Assembly: GCA_017550645.1 (NCBI GenBank)
Contig: JAFZOI010000016.1
Location: 62,001-126,000, forward strand
Direction of reading: 5' to 3'
Source: Oscillospiraceae bacterium
GTDB taxonomy: Bacteria > Bacillota > Clostridia > Oscillospirales > Oscillospiraceae
Length of the DNA stretch: 64,000 nucleotides
A program made the translations under genes and the position numbers. This document shows, piece by piece, positions 32,548 through 40,236 of this stretch. Below the pieces are notes generated by a model. The model saw only the letters and a list, made by a program, of their open reading frames with translations. It had not been told where the DNA came from and ran no database searches. Position 1 is the stretch's first letter, and each line of letters begins with the position of its first letter.

Positions 32548-34301
32548 GACGCGGCCCCCTTACGGACGGCGGGCAGCGTGACCGTGACGGTCGTGCCCTC
32601 GCCGAGCTTGCTCTTGACGTCGATGCGGCCGTTATGCCGGTCGACGATCTCCTTGGCTATGGAAAGGCCGAGGCCCGTCCCGCCCTGAGCGCGGGAACGG
32701 CCCTTGTCCACGCGGTAGAACCTGTCGAACAGATGCGGCACGTCCGCCTCGGGGATGCCTATGCCCGTATCAGCGACGGAGACGGAGACCTCGTCTCCCC
32801 CGCGCGCGGAGACGGTTATGCTCCCGTATTCGGGCGTGTAGCGCACGGAGTTGGATATTACGTTGATGACGACCTGCTCGATGCGGGCGCGGTCGCCCTC
32901 GAGCATGATGGGCTCGCTCTCAAGTTCGAGCGACATCGTCATGCCCTTCTTCTCGGCGTCTATTATCAGCGCGTCATAGACGTGGCGCAGGGATTCCGCC
33001 ATATCGAACCGCTCGAAGGTCATCTCGGTCTTTTCCGAATCGAAGCGGGACAGAACGAGGAGGTCCTGCACGATCTTCGTCATGCGGTCGGACTCGTTCA
33101 TGATGACGTCGAGGAAGCGCCTGCGCATCTCGGCCTCCATGTCGTCGCCGCTCTCGGTCAGCGTTTCGGCATAGCTGCGCACGCTCGTTATAGGAGTGCG
33201 GAGCTCGTGGGAGACGTTGGCGACGAACTCGCGGCGCTGCTGGTCGCTGCGGACCTGCTCGGTGACGTCGTGGATGACGACGAGGATGCCGCCGCCCTGC
33301 TCGCCCTCGCCGGAAAACGGCGCGAGGAACATCTCGAGGTGCCTGTCGTTTATCTCGCGCTCGGCCTCGAGCACGTCGGAGGTCCCCAGCCCGAGCGCAA
33401 GGTCGAGACTGACGATGTCCCCGAAGAGCGCGTCGAAGGTCGGGCCGTCGTCGAAGCTCATCTCGAGCAGGCGCGAGGCCGCGGGGTTATACTGGATGAG
33501 CGCGCCGGAGCGCGAAAAGGCCATGACCCCGTCTGTCATGTGCAGGAAGACCGTGGAGAGCTTGTTGCGCTCGTTTTCGATGTCCTCGAGCGTGGTGTGC
33601 AGGCGGTCGGCCATGTTGTTGAACGTATTGGTAAGGACGCCTATCTCGTCGGATTCCTGCGTCTCGATGCGGTCGGAGAAGTCCCCTCCCGCCATGAGCT
33701 CGGCGGCGCGCGTCAGGCTCTGGATGGGCACGACGAGCGTCTTGGAAAGCAGGAAGCTCAGCACGACCGATATGACGAGGCCGACGAGCAGCGCCTCCAT
33801 GATGATGAGGAAGATGCGCCGGTTGAGGTCGCCCGCCTTCTGCTTGTTGTCGCGCACATAGACGACGTACTCCGAGTCCCCATTCGTTATCGGCACGGCG
33901 ACGTCCATATAGGAGGCGGAGGCGTTCCTCGCGGAGGCGGGCTCGCCCGTCAGCGCCGTGATGATGTTGGGCGTGGTCTCTCCGGGCTCCTCGCCGACGA
34001 GCACGGCTCCCGTCGAGCCGTCGAGCACGCTGTACGTGCGGGTCGAGCCGTCGACGCCGAGAGCTCCGCTGTAGGCCGAGAGTATCTCGTCCATGCGCTC
34101 GGCGCCGTTTTCCTCCCCGGCGGCGGCGCGGAGGTCGGACACGAACTCCGGCATGGAGAAGACGCTCTGCATCTTCTCGTAAAACTCGTTTTCGTAAAAG
34201 TTGACGACGCCCCTGATAAGGAACGCGCAGACGACCGCCATAAGCGAGATCATCAGCAGCATCATTATCAGCATGAGCTTTATCTGCAGCCCTTTTTTCA
34301 G
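32544..34301 (-). CDS. walK: Sensor histidine kinase WalK
   Basis: A WalK-type kinase: N-terminal membrane helix, extracytoplasmic sensor, second helix (ending VLSFLLSK), HAMP (LVVPIQSLTRAAELMAGG), PAS domain, then the H-box FVANVSHELRTPITSVRSY and an ATPase domain with N-box VINVISNSVRYTPE, DTGIGIP and GGTGLGLSIAKE. The first ATG is at 34274, but the only good ribosome site (GGGAGGG, 34315-34309) lies 7 bases before a CTG at 34301. A CTG start gives 585 residues with the usual N-terminus MKKGLQIKLM; otherwise the site would be 30 bases too far away. The operon is nudix-walR-walK-yycH-yycI. Confidence 0.9.
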   Translation of the reverse strand: MKKGLQIKLMLIMMLLMISLMAVVCAFLIRGVVNFYENEFYEKMQSVFSMPEFVSDLRAAAGEENGAERMDEILSAYSGALGVDGSTRTYSVLDGSTGAVLVGEEPGETTPNIITALTGEPASARNASASYMDVAVPITNGDSEYVVYVRDNKQKAGDLNRRIFLIIMEALLVGLVISVVLSFLLSKTLVVPIQSLTRAAELMAGGDFSDRIETQESDEIGVLTNTFNNMADRLHTTLEDIENERNKLSTVFLHMTDGVMAFSRSGALIQYNPAASRLLEMSFDDGPTFDALFGDIVSLDLALGLGTSDVLEAEREINDRHLEMFLAPFSGEGEQGGGILVVIHDVTEQVRSDQQRREFVANVSHELRTPITSVRSYAETLTESGDDMEAEMRRRFLDVIMNESDRMTKIVQDLLVLSRFDSEKTEMTFERFDMAESLRHVYDALIIDAEKKGMTMSLELESEPIMLEGDRARIEQVVINVISNSVRYTPEYGSITVSARGGDEVSVSVADTGIGIPEADVPHLFDRFYRVDKGRSRAQGGTGLGLSIAKEIVDRHNGRIDVKSKLGEGTTVTVTLPAVRKGAAS

Positions 34302-34335
34302 CGGTCGTCCCTCCCTTCGGAAAGTATTCGGGCGC

Positions 34336-35025
34336 TCAGCCCTCGAGATAGTAGCCCGCGCCGCGTTTGGTCATGAGTATCGCGGGGGCGGCGGGATCGT
34401 CCTCTATCTTCTCGCGCAGGCGGCGTATCGCGACGTCCACGGCGCGCACGTCGCCGTAGTATTCATACTGCCACACCTCGCGCATGAGCTCCTCGCGAGA
34501 AAACACCTTCCCGCACTGGCGGGACATGAAGCGGATAAGCTCGAACTCCCGCTGCGTGAGGTCCAGCTCGACGCCGTCCTTGGCGACGGTCTGGCGCAGG
34601 GCGTCTATCGTCAGCCTGCCCGCGCGGAAGGGCTCGTCCCCCGCCTCGGCGGGCTCGACGAGGACGCTCTTGCGGCGGACGTTGGTCTTGACGCGGGCGA
34701 GCAGCTCACGCACGGAAAAGGGCTTGGTTATATAGTCGTCGGCCCCGAGCTCGAGCCCGTAGACCTTGTCGCGTTCCTCCTCGCGCGCCGTCAGCATGAT
34801 GATGGGCGTGAGCCTGTCGGTCTTGCGTATCTCGCTGCAGACCTCGAAGCCGTCCATATAGGGCAGCATGACGTCGAGCAAAATGAGGTCCGGCGCGCAG
34901 GTGCGCGCGGCCTCGAGGCCCTCCCTGCCGTCGTAGGCGGCCTCGACCTCATAGCCCTCCTTTACGAGGTTATACGTCAGGATATCGACTATGTTCTTTT
35001 CATCGTCAACGATAAGGATCTTCAC
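34336..35025 (-). CDS. walR: Response regulator WalR (OmpR family)
   Basis: 229 residues: a receiver domain with the acidic pair in VDDE, phospho-acceptor Asp in LLLDVMLPYMDG (about residue 52), Thr in MLTA and Lys in ITKPF. A winged-helix DNA-binding domain with LTQREFELIRFM and VDVAIRRLREKIE follows. The close match to WalR/YycF includes the GADDYITKPFS region. It should control cell-wall hydrolase genes with the kinase encoded next. It sits 4 bp after the nudix gene. Confidence 0.93.
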   Translation of the reverse strand: MKILIVDDEKNIVDILTYNLVKEGYEVEAAYDGREGLEAARTCAPDLILLDVMLPYMDGFEVCSEIRKTDRLTPIIMLTAREEERDKVYGLELGADDYITKPFSVRELLARVKTNVRRKSVLVEPAEAGDEPFRAGRLTIDALRQTVAKDGVELDLTQREFELIRFMSRQCGKVFSREELMREVWQYEYYGDVRAVDVAIRRLREKIEDDPAAPAILMTKRGAGYYLEG

Positions 35026-35029
35026 AGCA

Positions 35030-35572
35030 TCATCCTCCGTTTCTGAGTATCTCCCTTGCCTTCATGACGGCTATCTCGGTCTTGCCGTCGTGTATCTCGC
35101 CGCGCAGCACCATGGCGTAAAGCTCCTCCAGCGGCCACTTTTCGACGCCGAGGAATTCGTCTACGTCGAGATGCTGCCTGCCCGGCACGAGGTCGAGCGC
35201 GAGGTAGAGGTGCAGCGTCTCGTCGGAAATGCCCGGAGAGGCGTAGGTCACTCCGAGGTCGACGAGCCGGCCGGCGGTAAAGCCGGTCTCCTCGCCGAGC
35301 TCGCGGACGGCGCAGACCTTCGGGTCCTCGCCCGGCTCCAGCTTGCCCGCCGGGATCTCGAGCAGCTCGCGTGAAAAAGGATAGCGGAACTGCCTGACCA
35401 TATAGGCCGTGCCGTCCGCGTCCACGGGCAGGATGCCGACCCCGCCGGGATGCTTGACGACCTCGCGCTTGACGACCGTCCCGTCGACGAGCTCGGCGTC
35501 GTCGAGCTCGACCTTGACGATGACGCCGGAATAGACCAGCCCGCCGCGAATCTTCTTTTCCGTGTATTTCAT
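35030..35572 (-). CDS. nudF: ADP-ribose pyrophosphatase, Nudix family
   Basis: 180 residues. The Nudix box runs from GKLEPGEDP to REL-GEETGF, with Glu residues placed as in GX5EX7REUXEEXGU, near residue 95. The flanks (YMVRQFRYPFSRELLEIPAG) are those of ADP-ribose pyrophosphatases, which hydrolyse ADP-ribose to AMP and ribose 5-phosphate. The ATG at 35572 has AAGGG 11 bases upstream. It is first in the wal operon behind an extended -10 promoter. Confidence 0.88.
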   Translation of the reverse strand: MKYTEKKIRGGLVYSGVIVKVELDDAELVDGTVVKREVVKHPGGVGILPVDADGTAYMVRQFRYPFSRELLEIPAGKLEPGEDPKVCAVRELGEETGFTAGRLVDLGVTYASPGISDETLHLYLALDLVPGRQHLDVDEFLGVEKWPLEELYAMVLRGEIHDGKTEIAVMKAREILRNGG

Positions 35573-35627
35573 GAGAGCGCCCTTCTTTTCGCGTCCGCAC
35601 GGACGCTTCAGACTTGTTTGATTTATT

Positions 35628-35656
35628 ATTTTATCATAGCCGGGATAATAATGCAA
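35628..35656 (-). promoter_or_regulatory. Promoter of the nudix-walRK operon
   Basis: Minus strand TTGCAT (35656-35651), a 17-bp spacer and TAAAAT (35633-35628) with an extended TG. Confidence 0.75.
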
Positions 35657-35725
35657 TTTTGATTTTAGTATGACAGCAGGTGGTAAACTTTTTCGCAAAA
35701 AACTTGCAAAAAGCCAAAAACGAAA

Positions 35726-35754
35726 TGGATTATTCACAAATAACGTGATATAAT
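35726..35754 (+). promoter_or_regulatory. Promoter of the acs operon
   Basis: A perfect TATAAT (35749-35754) with an extended TG two bases before it, and a weak -35 TGGATT (35726-35731) at 17 bp. It lies in the only AT-rich stretch of the region, between divergent operons, about 90 bp before the first gene. Confidence 0.65.
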
Positions 35755-35841
35755 GCTTTAGATTAGATGATATGCTTGAAATAATTATGGGCTTTAATTA
35801 TATCTTCCATTATTATAATAAAGAAAAAGGCTGGACCGGAC

Positions 35842-36105
35842 ATGCACGACCATCACGAACACCATGATCATCACGAGCACGGCGAGCGCCCCGCGACGAC
35901 GCGCGAGGAGGCCGTCGCGCTGCTGCACTACTCGCTGCACCACAACGAGCACCATCTCTCCGAGCTGACCGAGCTCGCCGACGCGCTCGAGCGCGAAGGT
36001 CTCGGCGAAGCGGCCGCGAAGCTGCGCCTCGCCGCCGAGCGCTACGACGAGGGCAACAGGCTCCTCGGCGAGGCGTACGACCTCAGTGCGGGCGGGGAGG
36101 GCTGA
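35842..36105 (+). CDS. His-rich small protein, probable nickel-binding
   Basis: 87 residues, with eight His in the first 13 positions (HDHHEHHDHHEHG), then a helical segment with more His (LLHYSLHHNEHH) and acidic residues. It has the look of a metal store or carrier, like the His-rich tails of nickel chaperones (HypB, CooJ). It heads the operon, 3 bp before the CooT-like gene and followed by cooC, so nickel delivery to acetyl-CoA synthase is the likely job. No close family is recognised. A GGC-rich sequence rather than a strong ribosome site precedes the ATG. Confidence 0.8.
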   Translation: MHDHHEHHDHHEHGERPATTREEAVALLHYSLHHNEHHLSELTELADALEREGLGEAAAKLRLAAERYDEGNRLLGEAYDLSAGGEG

Positions 36106-36108
36106 AAA

Positions 36109-36309
36109 ATGTGCCTTTCGACGGTATACGACGGGGCCCGCACCCCGGACAGGATACTCCTTAAAAACGTCCAGCACGTGCGTCTTGAGCCGGGCAGGCT
36201 CGTATGCACGGACCTGCTTGAGCGCGAGACCGTCTTCGAGGGCTCAATGCGCGAGGCCGATCTTGTCAACGGCTGGATAGTACTCGACAGGAAGGAAGCG
36301 GCTAAATGA
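36109..36309 (+). CDS. cooT: CooT family nickel-binding protein
   Basis: 66 residues with the CooT start MCLSTVY, including the Cys2 that binds nickel at the dimer interface of characterised CooT, and a compact beta fold (ILLKNVQHVRLEPGRLVCTDL). In CO-oxidising bacteria CooT and CooJ help load nickel into CO dehydrogenase. Here it lies between the His-rich protein and a CooC ATPase. It overlaps cooC by 4 bp. Confidence 0.82.
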   Translation: MCLSTVYDGARTPDRILLKNVQHVRLEPGRLVCTDLLERETVFEGSMREADLVNGWIVLDRKEAAK

Positions 36310-37085
36310 AGCCCACGATACTCGCCGTCGCCGGAAAGGGCGGCACGGGCAAGACCACGATATGCGGTCTGCTCATCGACTATCTCGCCAAAAACGGCTA
36401 CGGGCCGCTCCTCGCCGTCGACGCGGACCCGAACAGCAATCTCAACGAGGTCCTCGGAGTGGACGTCGATATAACGCTCGGCGATATACGCGAGAACATG
36501 GTCCGCGACGAGGAGGACCCGAATTCCCCCAAGCAGACCGGCATGACCAAGCAGGAATACGCCGAATACATGTTCTCCACGGCGCTGGCCGAGGGCGACG
36601 ATTACGACATGCTCGTCATGGGCCGCACGCAGGGGCAGGGCTGCTACTGCTACGTCAACGGCGTGCTCAAAAGCCAGATAGACAAGTATATGAACTCTTA
36701 CCGCTACATGGTCGTCGACAACGAGGCGGGTCTCGAGCACATCTCCAGAGGCACCCTGCCGCATATAGACGTGCTGCTTCTCGTCTCCGACTGCTCGCGC
36801 CGCGGGATACAGGCGATAGGGCGCATAGCGGGGATGGTAAAGGACCTCAGGCTCAACCCCGCGACGATGAAGCTCATCGTCAACCGCGCGCCGGACGGCG
36901 TCGTGGACGCGGGCGTCATGGAGGAGATAGACAAGTTCGGGCTCGACCTCATCGGCGCGATCCCGCAGGACGAGACGGTATTCCGCTTCGACTGCGACGG
37001 GAAGCCCACCTCTCAGGTCCCCGATGACGATCCCGCGAGGCTCGCCCTGACCGAGATAGTCAAAAAGCTCGACCTAAAAAAATAG
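36306..37085 (+). CDS. cooC: CooC/AcsF-type nickel-insertion ATPase
   Basis: 259 residues of the MinD/CooC family. The deviant Walker A is GKGGTGKTT (10-18), with the signature Lys11. The CxC motif QGCYCYVN (Cys113, Cys115) binds a metal at the dimer interface in CooC. ATP-driven dimer opening loads nickel into CO dehydrogenase or acetyl-CoA synthase. Its place directly before acsD suggests service to acetyl-CoA synthase (AcsF role). Genes for the His-rich and CooT proteins are just upstream. Confidence 0.92.
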   Translation: MKPTILAVAGKGGTGKTTICGLLIDYLAKNGYGPLLAVDADPNSNLNEVLGVDVDITLGDIRENMVRDEEDPNSPKQTGMTKQEYAEYMFSTALAEGDDYDMLVMGRTQGQGCYCYVNGVLKSQIDKYMNSYRYMVVDNEAGLEHISRGTLPHIDVLLLVSDCSRRGIQAIGRIAGMVKDLRLNPATMKLIVNRAPDGVVDAGVMEEIDKFGLDLIGAIPQDETVFRFDCDGKPTSQVPDDDPARLALTEIVKKLDLKK

Positions 37086-37142
37086 GCTTTTCATTGGTCT
37101 TTTTCAATTTCAAATATTTCAGGAACAGGAAGGTGCAAACTC

Positions 37143-38087
37143 ATGTCTTTTGAACCCAAGCTCCGCGCCTACACCGCCCCCGTCTTCTCGGTCGAGGTCG
37201 GCAGCGGGGAGCGAAAATTGACTCTCGGCGGAGAAAGCGTACAGCCGCTTTGCTTCTTCGACAAGCCCGACCAGCCCGCGCCGCTCATCGGCGTCGAGGT
37301 CTCCGACGTCGGCTTCGAGGCGGAGGGGCTTCCCGAGCTCGCCGCTTTCTACGAGGGAGCGGACACTCTCGCCGCGCGCGCCGTAAAGGCAGCCTCTCTC
37401 CCCGGCGCGAGCTTCGTCTGCCTCCACTTTGAGGGAGCCGACCCCGCCGGCGCGAACAAGAGCGTCGAGGACTGCGTCGCGGAGGCGAAGGAAGCCGTCG
37501 CGGCCTGCCCGCTGCCCGTCGTTATCGCCGGGTGCAAGAACATTGAAAAGGATACCGCCCTCTTCACGGCTCTCGCCGAGGCCCTCACGGGAGAGAATCT
37601 TCTCTTCCTCTCGGCCCGCGAGGAGGACTACAAGGCCATGGGCGCCGCCGTGGCGCTCGCCTACGGACATAAGCTCGGCGCGGAGAGCGCCGTCGACATC
37701 AACCTCGCAAAGCAGCTCAACGTCGTGCTCACGCAGCTCGGCGTCCCCTCCGCCTCCATCGTCATGAACCTCGGAGCCGCCGCCGCGGGCTACGGCTTCG
37801 AGTACGTCGCCTCGACGCTCGACCGCGTCCGCTCCGCCGCTCTCGAGCAGCAGGACGGCATGCTCCGCATGCCCGTCGTGACCATCGTCTCGGCCGAGGC
37901 GTGGAGCGTCAAGGAGGCGCTCGTCAGCGAAGAGGACATGCCCGAGTGGGGCCCCCGCGAGCAGCGCGGGATCCAGATGGAGGCCGTCACGGCGGCCGCC
38001 TGCCTCGCCTCCGGCTCGGACGCCGTCATTCTGCGTCACCCCGTTTCCGTGGAAAAAACCGCCGCGTTCATTGCGGCGCTCATGTAA
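37143..38087 (+). CDS. acsD: Corrinoid/iron-sulfur protein small subunit (AcsD, delta)
   Basis: 314 residues. The small subunit of the corrinoid/iron-sulfur protein has a TIM-barrel fold and holds the cobamide with AcsC. The corrinoid protein carries a methyl group from methyltetrahydrofolate to acetyl-CoA synthase. It starts with GGAAGG 9 bases before the ATG. The family fits throughout (for example IVMNLGAAAAGYGFEY and the closing HPVSVEKTAAFIAALM). acsC follows after 13 bp. Confidence 0.92.
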   Translation: MSFEPKLRAYTAPVFSVEVGSGERKLTLGGESVQPLCFFDKPDQPAPLIGVEVSDVGFEAEGLPELAAFYEGADTLAARAVKAASLPGASFVCLHFEGADPAGANKSVEDCVAEAKEAVAACPLPVVIAGCKNIEKDTALFTALAEALTGENLLFLSAREEDYKAMGAAVALAYGHKLGAESAVDINLAKQLNVVLTQLGVPSASIVMNLGAAAAGYGFEYVASTLDRVRSAALEQQDGMLRMPVVTIVSAEAWSVKEALVSEEDMPEWGPREQRGIQMEAVTAAACLASGSDAVILRHPVSVEKTAAFIAALM

Positions 38088-38100
38088 GGAGGGCTGGGAA

Positions 38101-39405
38101 ATGGCACTCAAAGGACTCGATATTTTCAAGCTCACTCCTAAGACCAACTGCAAGGACTGTGGCAACCCGACCTGCATGGCCTTCTCGATGAAGGTCGCTC
38201 AGGGCGCGATAAGCGCGGACAAGTGCCCGCATATGTCTCCCGAGGCTCTGGCCAAGCTCAGCGAGGCCACCGAGCCCCCGATGAAGACCATCGACGTCGG
38301 CGGACACAAGCTCGGCGGCGAGACCGTCCTTCTCCGCCATGAGAAGACCTTCGTAAACCGCAACGTGTTCTCCGTCAAGCTCCGCGCGGATATGACCGAC
38401 GAGGAGATAGACTCCGTCCTCGAAGAGCTCAAGGCCGTCGACTACGAGCGCATCAACGAGCGCATGTACGCCGAGTGCGTCTGCGTGGAATGCGGCGAGG
38501 ACAAGGCCCGCGCCGCCGAGGTCATCGAAAAGGCCCGCTCCTCCGGCCGCGTGCTCATCGTCAAGACGCGAGACGCCGAGCTCGCCGCCTCGGCGAAGGC
38601 AGCGCTCATCCTCGGCGCGGACGCCTCCAACTGGGAGGCCATGAACGGCGCGGCCAAGACCGCCGGCTCCGTCCTCGGAGTCTCCGGCGCATCCCTGGCC
38701 GAGCTCCACGACACCGTCGAGAAGCTCGAGGCCGCCGGAAACAAGAACCTCGTGCTCGATCTCGGGACCGGCGACGCCTTCAAGCGCGCCGTGCAGATAC
38801 GCCGCGCCGCGCTCAAGGACGGTGACCGCACCTTCGGCTATCCCTCCGTCGTCGACACGGCCGCGATCGCTCCTGGCGATCCCGTGCTCCAGTCGCAGCT
38901 GGCGGCGCTCTTCGTATGCCGCTACGGCTCTGTCATCATCATGGACCGCATGAGCTACGCTCAGGCGCTGCCGCTCTTCGGCCTGCGTCAGAACATCTTT
39001 ACCGACCCGCAGAAGCCCATGAAGGTCGCTCCGGGCATATATCCCATCAACGGCGCCGGCCCCGACAGCCCCTGCGCCGTGACGGTCGACTTCGCGCTGA
39101 CCTACTTCGTCGTCTCCGGCGAGCTGGAGCGCTCCGGCATGCCGGTCAACCTCTGCATCACCGACGCGGGCGGCTATTCCGTCCTGACGAGCTGGGCGGC
39201 GGGCAAGTTCTCCGCCAACTCCATATCGGCCTTCTTCGCCGAGCAGGACATAGAAAACAAGCTCACGACGCGCACCCTTATCCTTCCGGGCAAGGTCGCC
39301 GTCCTCAAGGGCGAGGTCGAGAACAAGCTCCCCGGCTGGAACGTCCTCGTCGCCCCCAACGAAGCCGTACAGCTCGTCAAGTACATGCGCGAGCTCAAGA
39401 TTTAA
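38101..39405 (+). CDS. acsC: Corrinoid/iron-sulfur protein large subunit (AcsC, gamma)
   Basis: 434 residues. The N-terminal domain holds the [4Fe-4S] cluster: Cys17, Cys20, Cys25 and Cys42 (CKDCGNPTC then KCPHMS), which reduces the cobalt. A TIM-barrel and a C-terminal cobamide-binding domain follow (GGYSVLTSWAAGKFSANS). With AcsD it forms the methyl carrier of the Wood-Ljungdahl pathway. GGAGGG precedes the ATG at 38101. Confidence 0.95.
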   Translation: MALKGLDIFKLTPKTNCKDCGNPTCMAFSMKVAQGAISADKCPHMSPEALAKLSEATEPPMKTIDVGGHKLGGETVLLRHEKTFVNRNVFSVKLRADMTDEEIDSVLEELKAVDYERINERMYAECVCVECGEDKARAAEVIEKARSSGRVLIVKTRDAELAASAKAALILGADASNWEAMNGAAKTAGSVLGVSGASLAELHDTVEKLEAAGNKNLVLDLGTGDAFKRAVQIRRAALKDGDRTFGYPSVVDTAAIAPGDPVLQSQLAALFVCRYGSVIIMDRMSYAQALPLFGLRQNIFTDPQKPMKVAPGIYPINGAGPDSPCAVTVDFALTYFVVSGELERSGMPVNLCITDAGGYSVLTSWAAGKFSANSISAFFAEQDIENKLTTRTLILPGKVAVLKGEVENKLPGWNVLVAPNEAVQLVKYMRELKI

Positions 39406-39417
39406 GGAGGAAACAGC

Positions 39418-40203
39418 ATGGCAAGATTCGTCACCATAGGCGAGCGCATCCACTGCATCTCGCCCACCATCCGCGAGGCCATGGCCAATCGCGATCCCGC
39501 CCCCATCCTCAAGCGCGCCAAGGAGCAGATCGACGCCGGCGCGACCTATCTCGACGTCAATATCGGCCCGGCCGAAAACGGCGGCGAGGAGCTCATGAAG
39601 TGGGCCGTTCAGCTCATTCAGGACAACTTCGACAACCACCCTCTCTGCCTCGACACCGCCAACAGCAAGGCCATCGAGGCGGGCCTGAGCGTCTATAACC
39701 CCGTCCGCGGCAAGGCGATAGTCAACTCCGCCGACGCGGGCGACCGCATCGGAAACATAGACCTCGCCGCCGACAACGGAGCCATCTGCTTCGCGCTCTG
39801 CTCGAAGGCGGGCGTCCCCTCCGACAACGACGAGCGCATGGCCTGCTGCCAGGAGCTGCTCGAGCGCGGCATGGAGAAGGGCATGGACCCGGAGGACCTC
39901 TGGTTCGATCCCCTCTTCCTCGTCATCAAGGGCATGCAGGACAAGCAGATGGAAGTCCTTGAATTCATCAAGATGTGCTCGGATATGGGCTTCAAGACGA
40001 CGGGCGGCCTCTCCAACGTCTCCAACGGCATGCCCAAGCTCATCAGACCCATAATCGACAGCGCTACCGTCGCCATGGCGATGATGAACGGCCTGACGAG
40101 CGCGATCGTCAATCCCTGCGATCTGCGCCTGATGGAGACCATCAAATCCTGCGACGTCATCCGCGGCGAGACCCTTTACGCCGACAGCTATCTCGAACTT
40201 TAA
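39418..40203 (+). CDS. acsE: Methyltetrahydrofolate:corrinoid/iron-sulfur protein methyltransferase
   Basis: 261 residues, usual length. AcsE moves the methyl group of methyl-H4folate to the corrinoid protein. Its pterin-binding barrel has the start FVTIGERIHCISPTIREAM, the folate-site segment DVNIGPAENGGEE, and the conserved SNVSNGMP with its Asn residues. AGGAGG lies before the ATG, 13 bp after acsC. The order acsD-acsC-acsE-acsB differs from Moorella, where acsE is last. Confidence 0.95.
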   Translation: MARFVTIGERIHCISPTIREAMANRDPAPILKRAKEQIDAGATYLDVNIGPAENGGEELMKWAVQLIQDNFDNHPLCLDTANSKAIEAGLSVYNPVRGKAIVNSADAGDRIGNIDLAADNGAICFALCSKAGVPSDNDERMACCQELLERGMEKGMDPEDLWFDPLFLVIKGMQDKQMEVLEFIKMCSDMGFKTTGGLSNVSNGMPKLIRPIIDSATVAMAMMNGLTSAIVNPCDLRLMETIKSCDVIRGETLYADSYLEL

Positions 40204-40236
40204 TCTCATTTCAAATACAGTTCAGGAGGAATAAAC

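Noticed and set aside
35573..35841. A small gene in the AT-rich gap between the wal and acs operons
   Set aside because: No open frame has a ribosome site. The stretch is accounted for by two divergent promoters.
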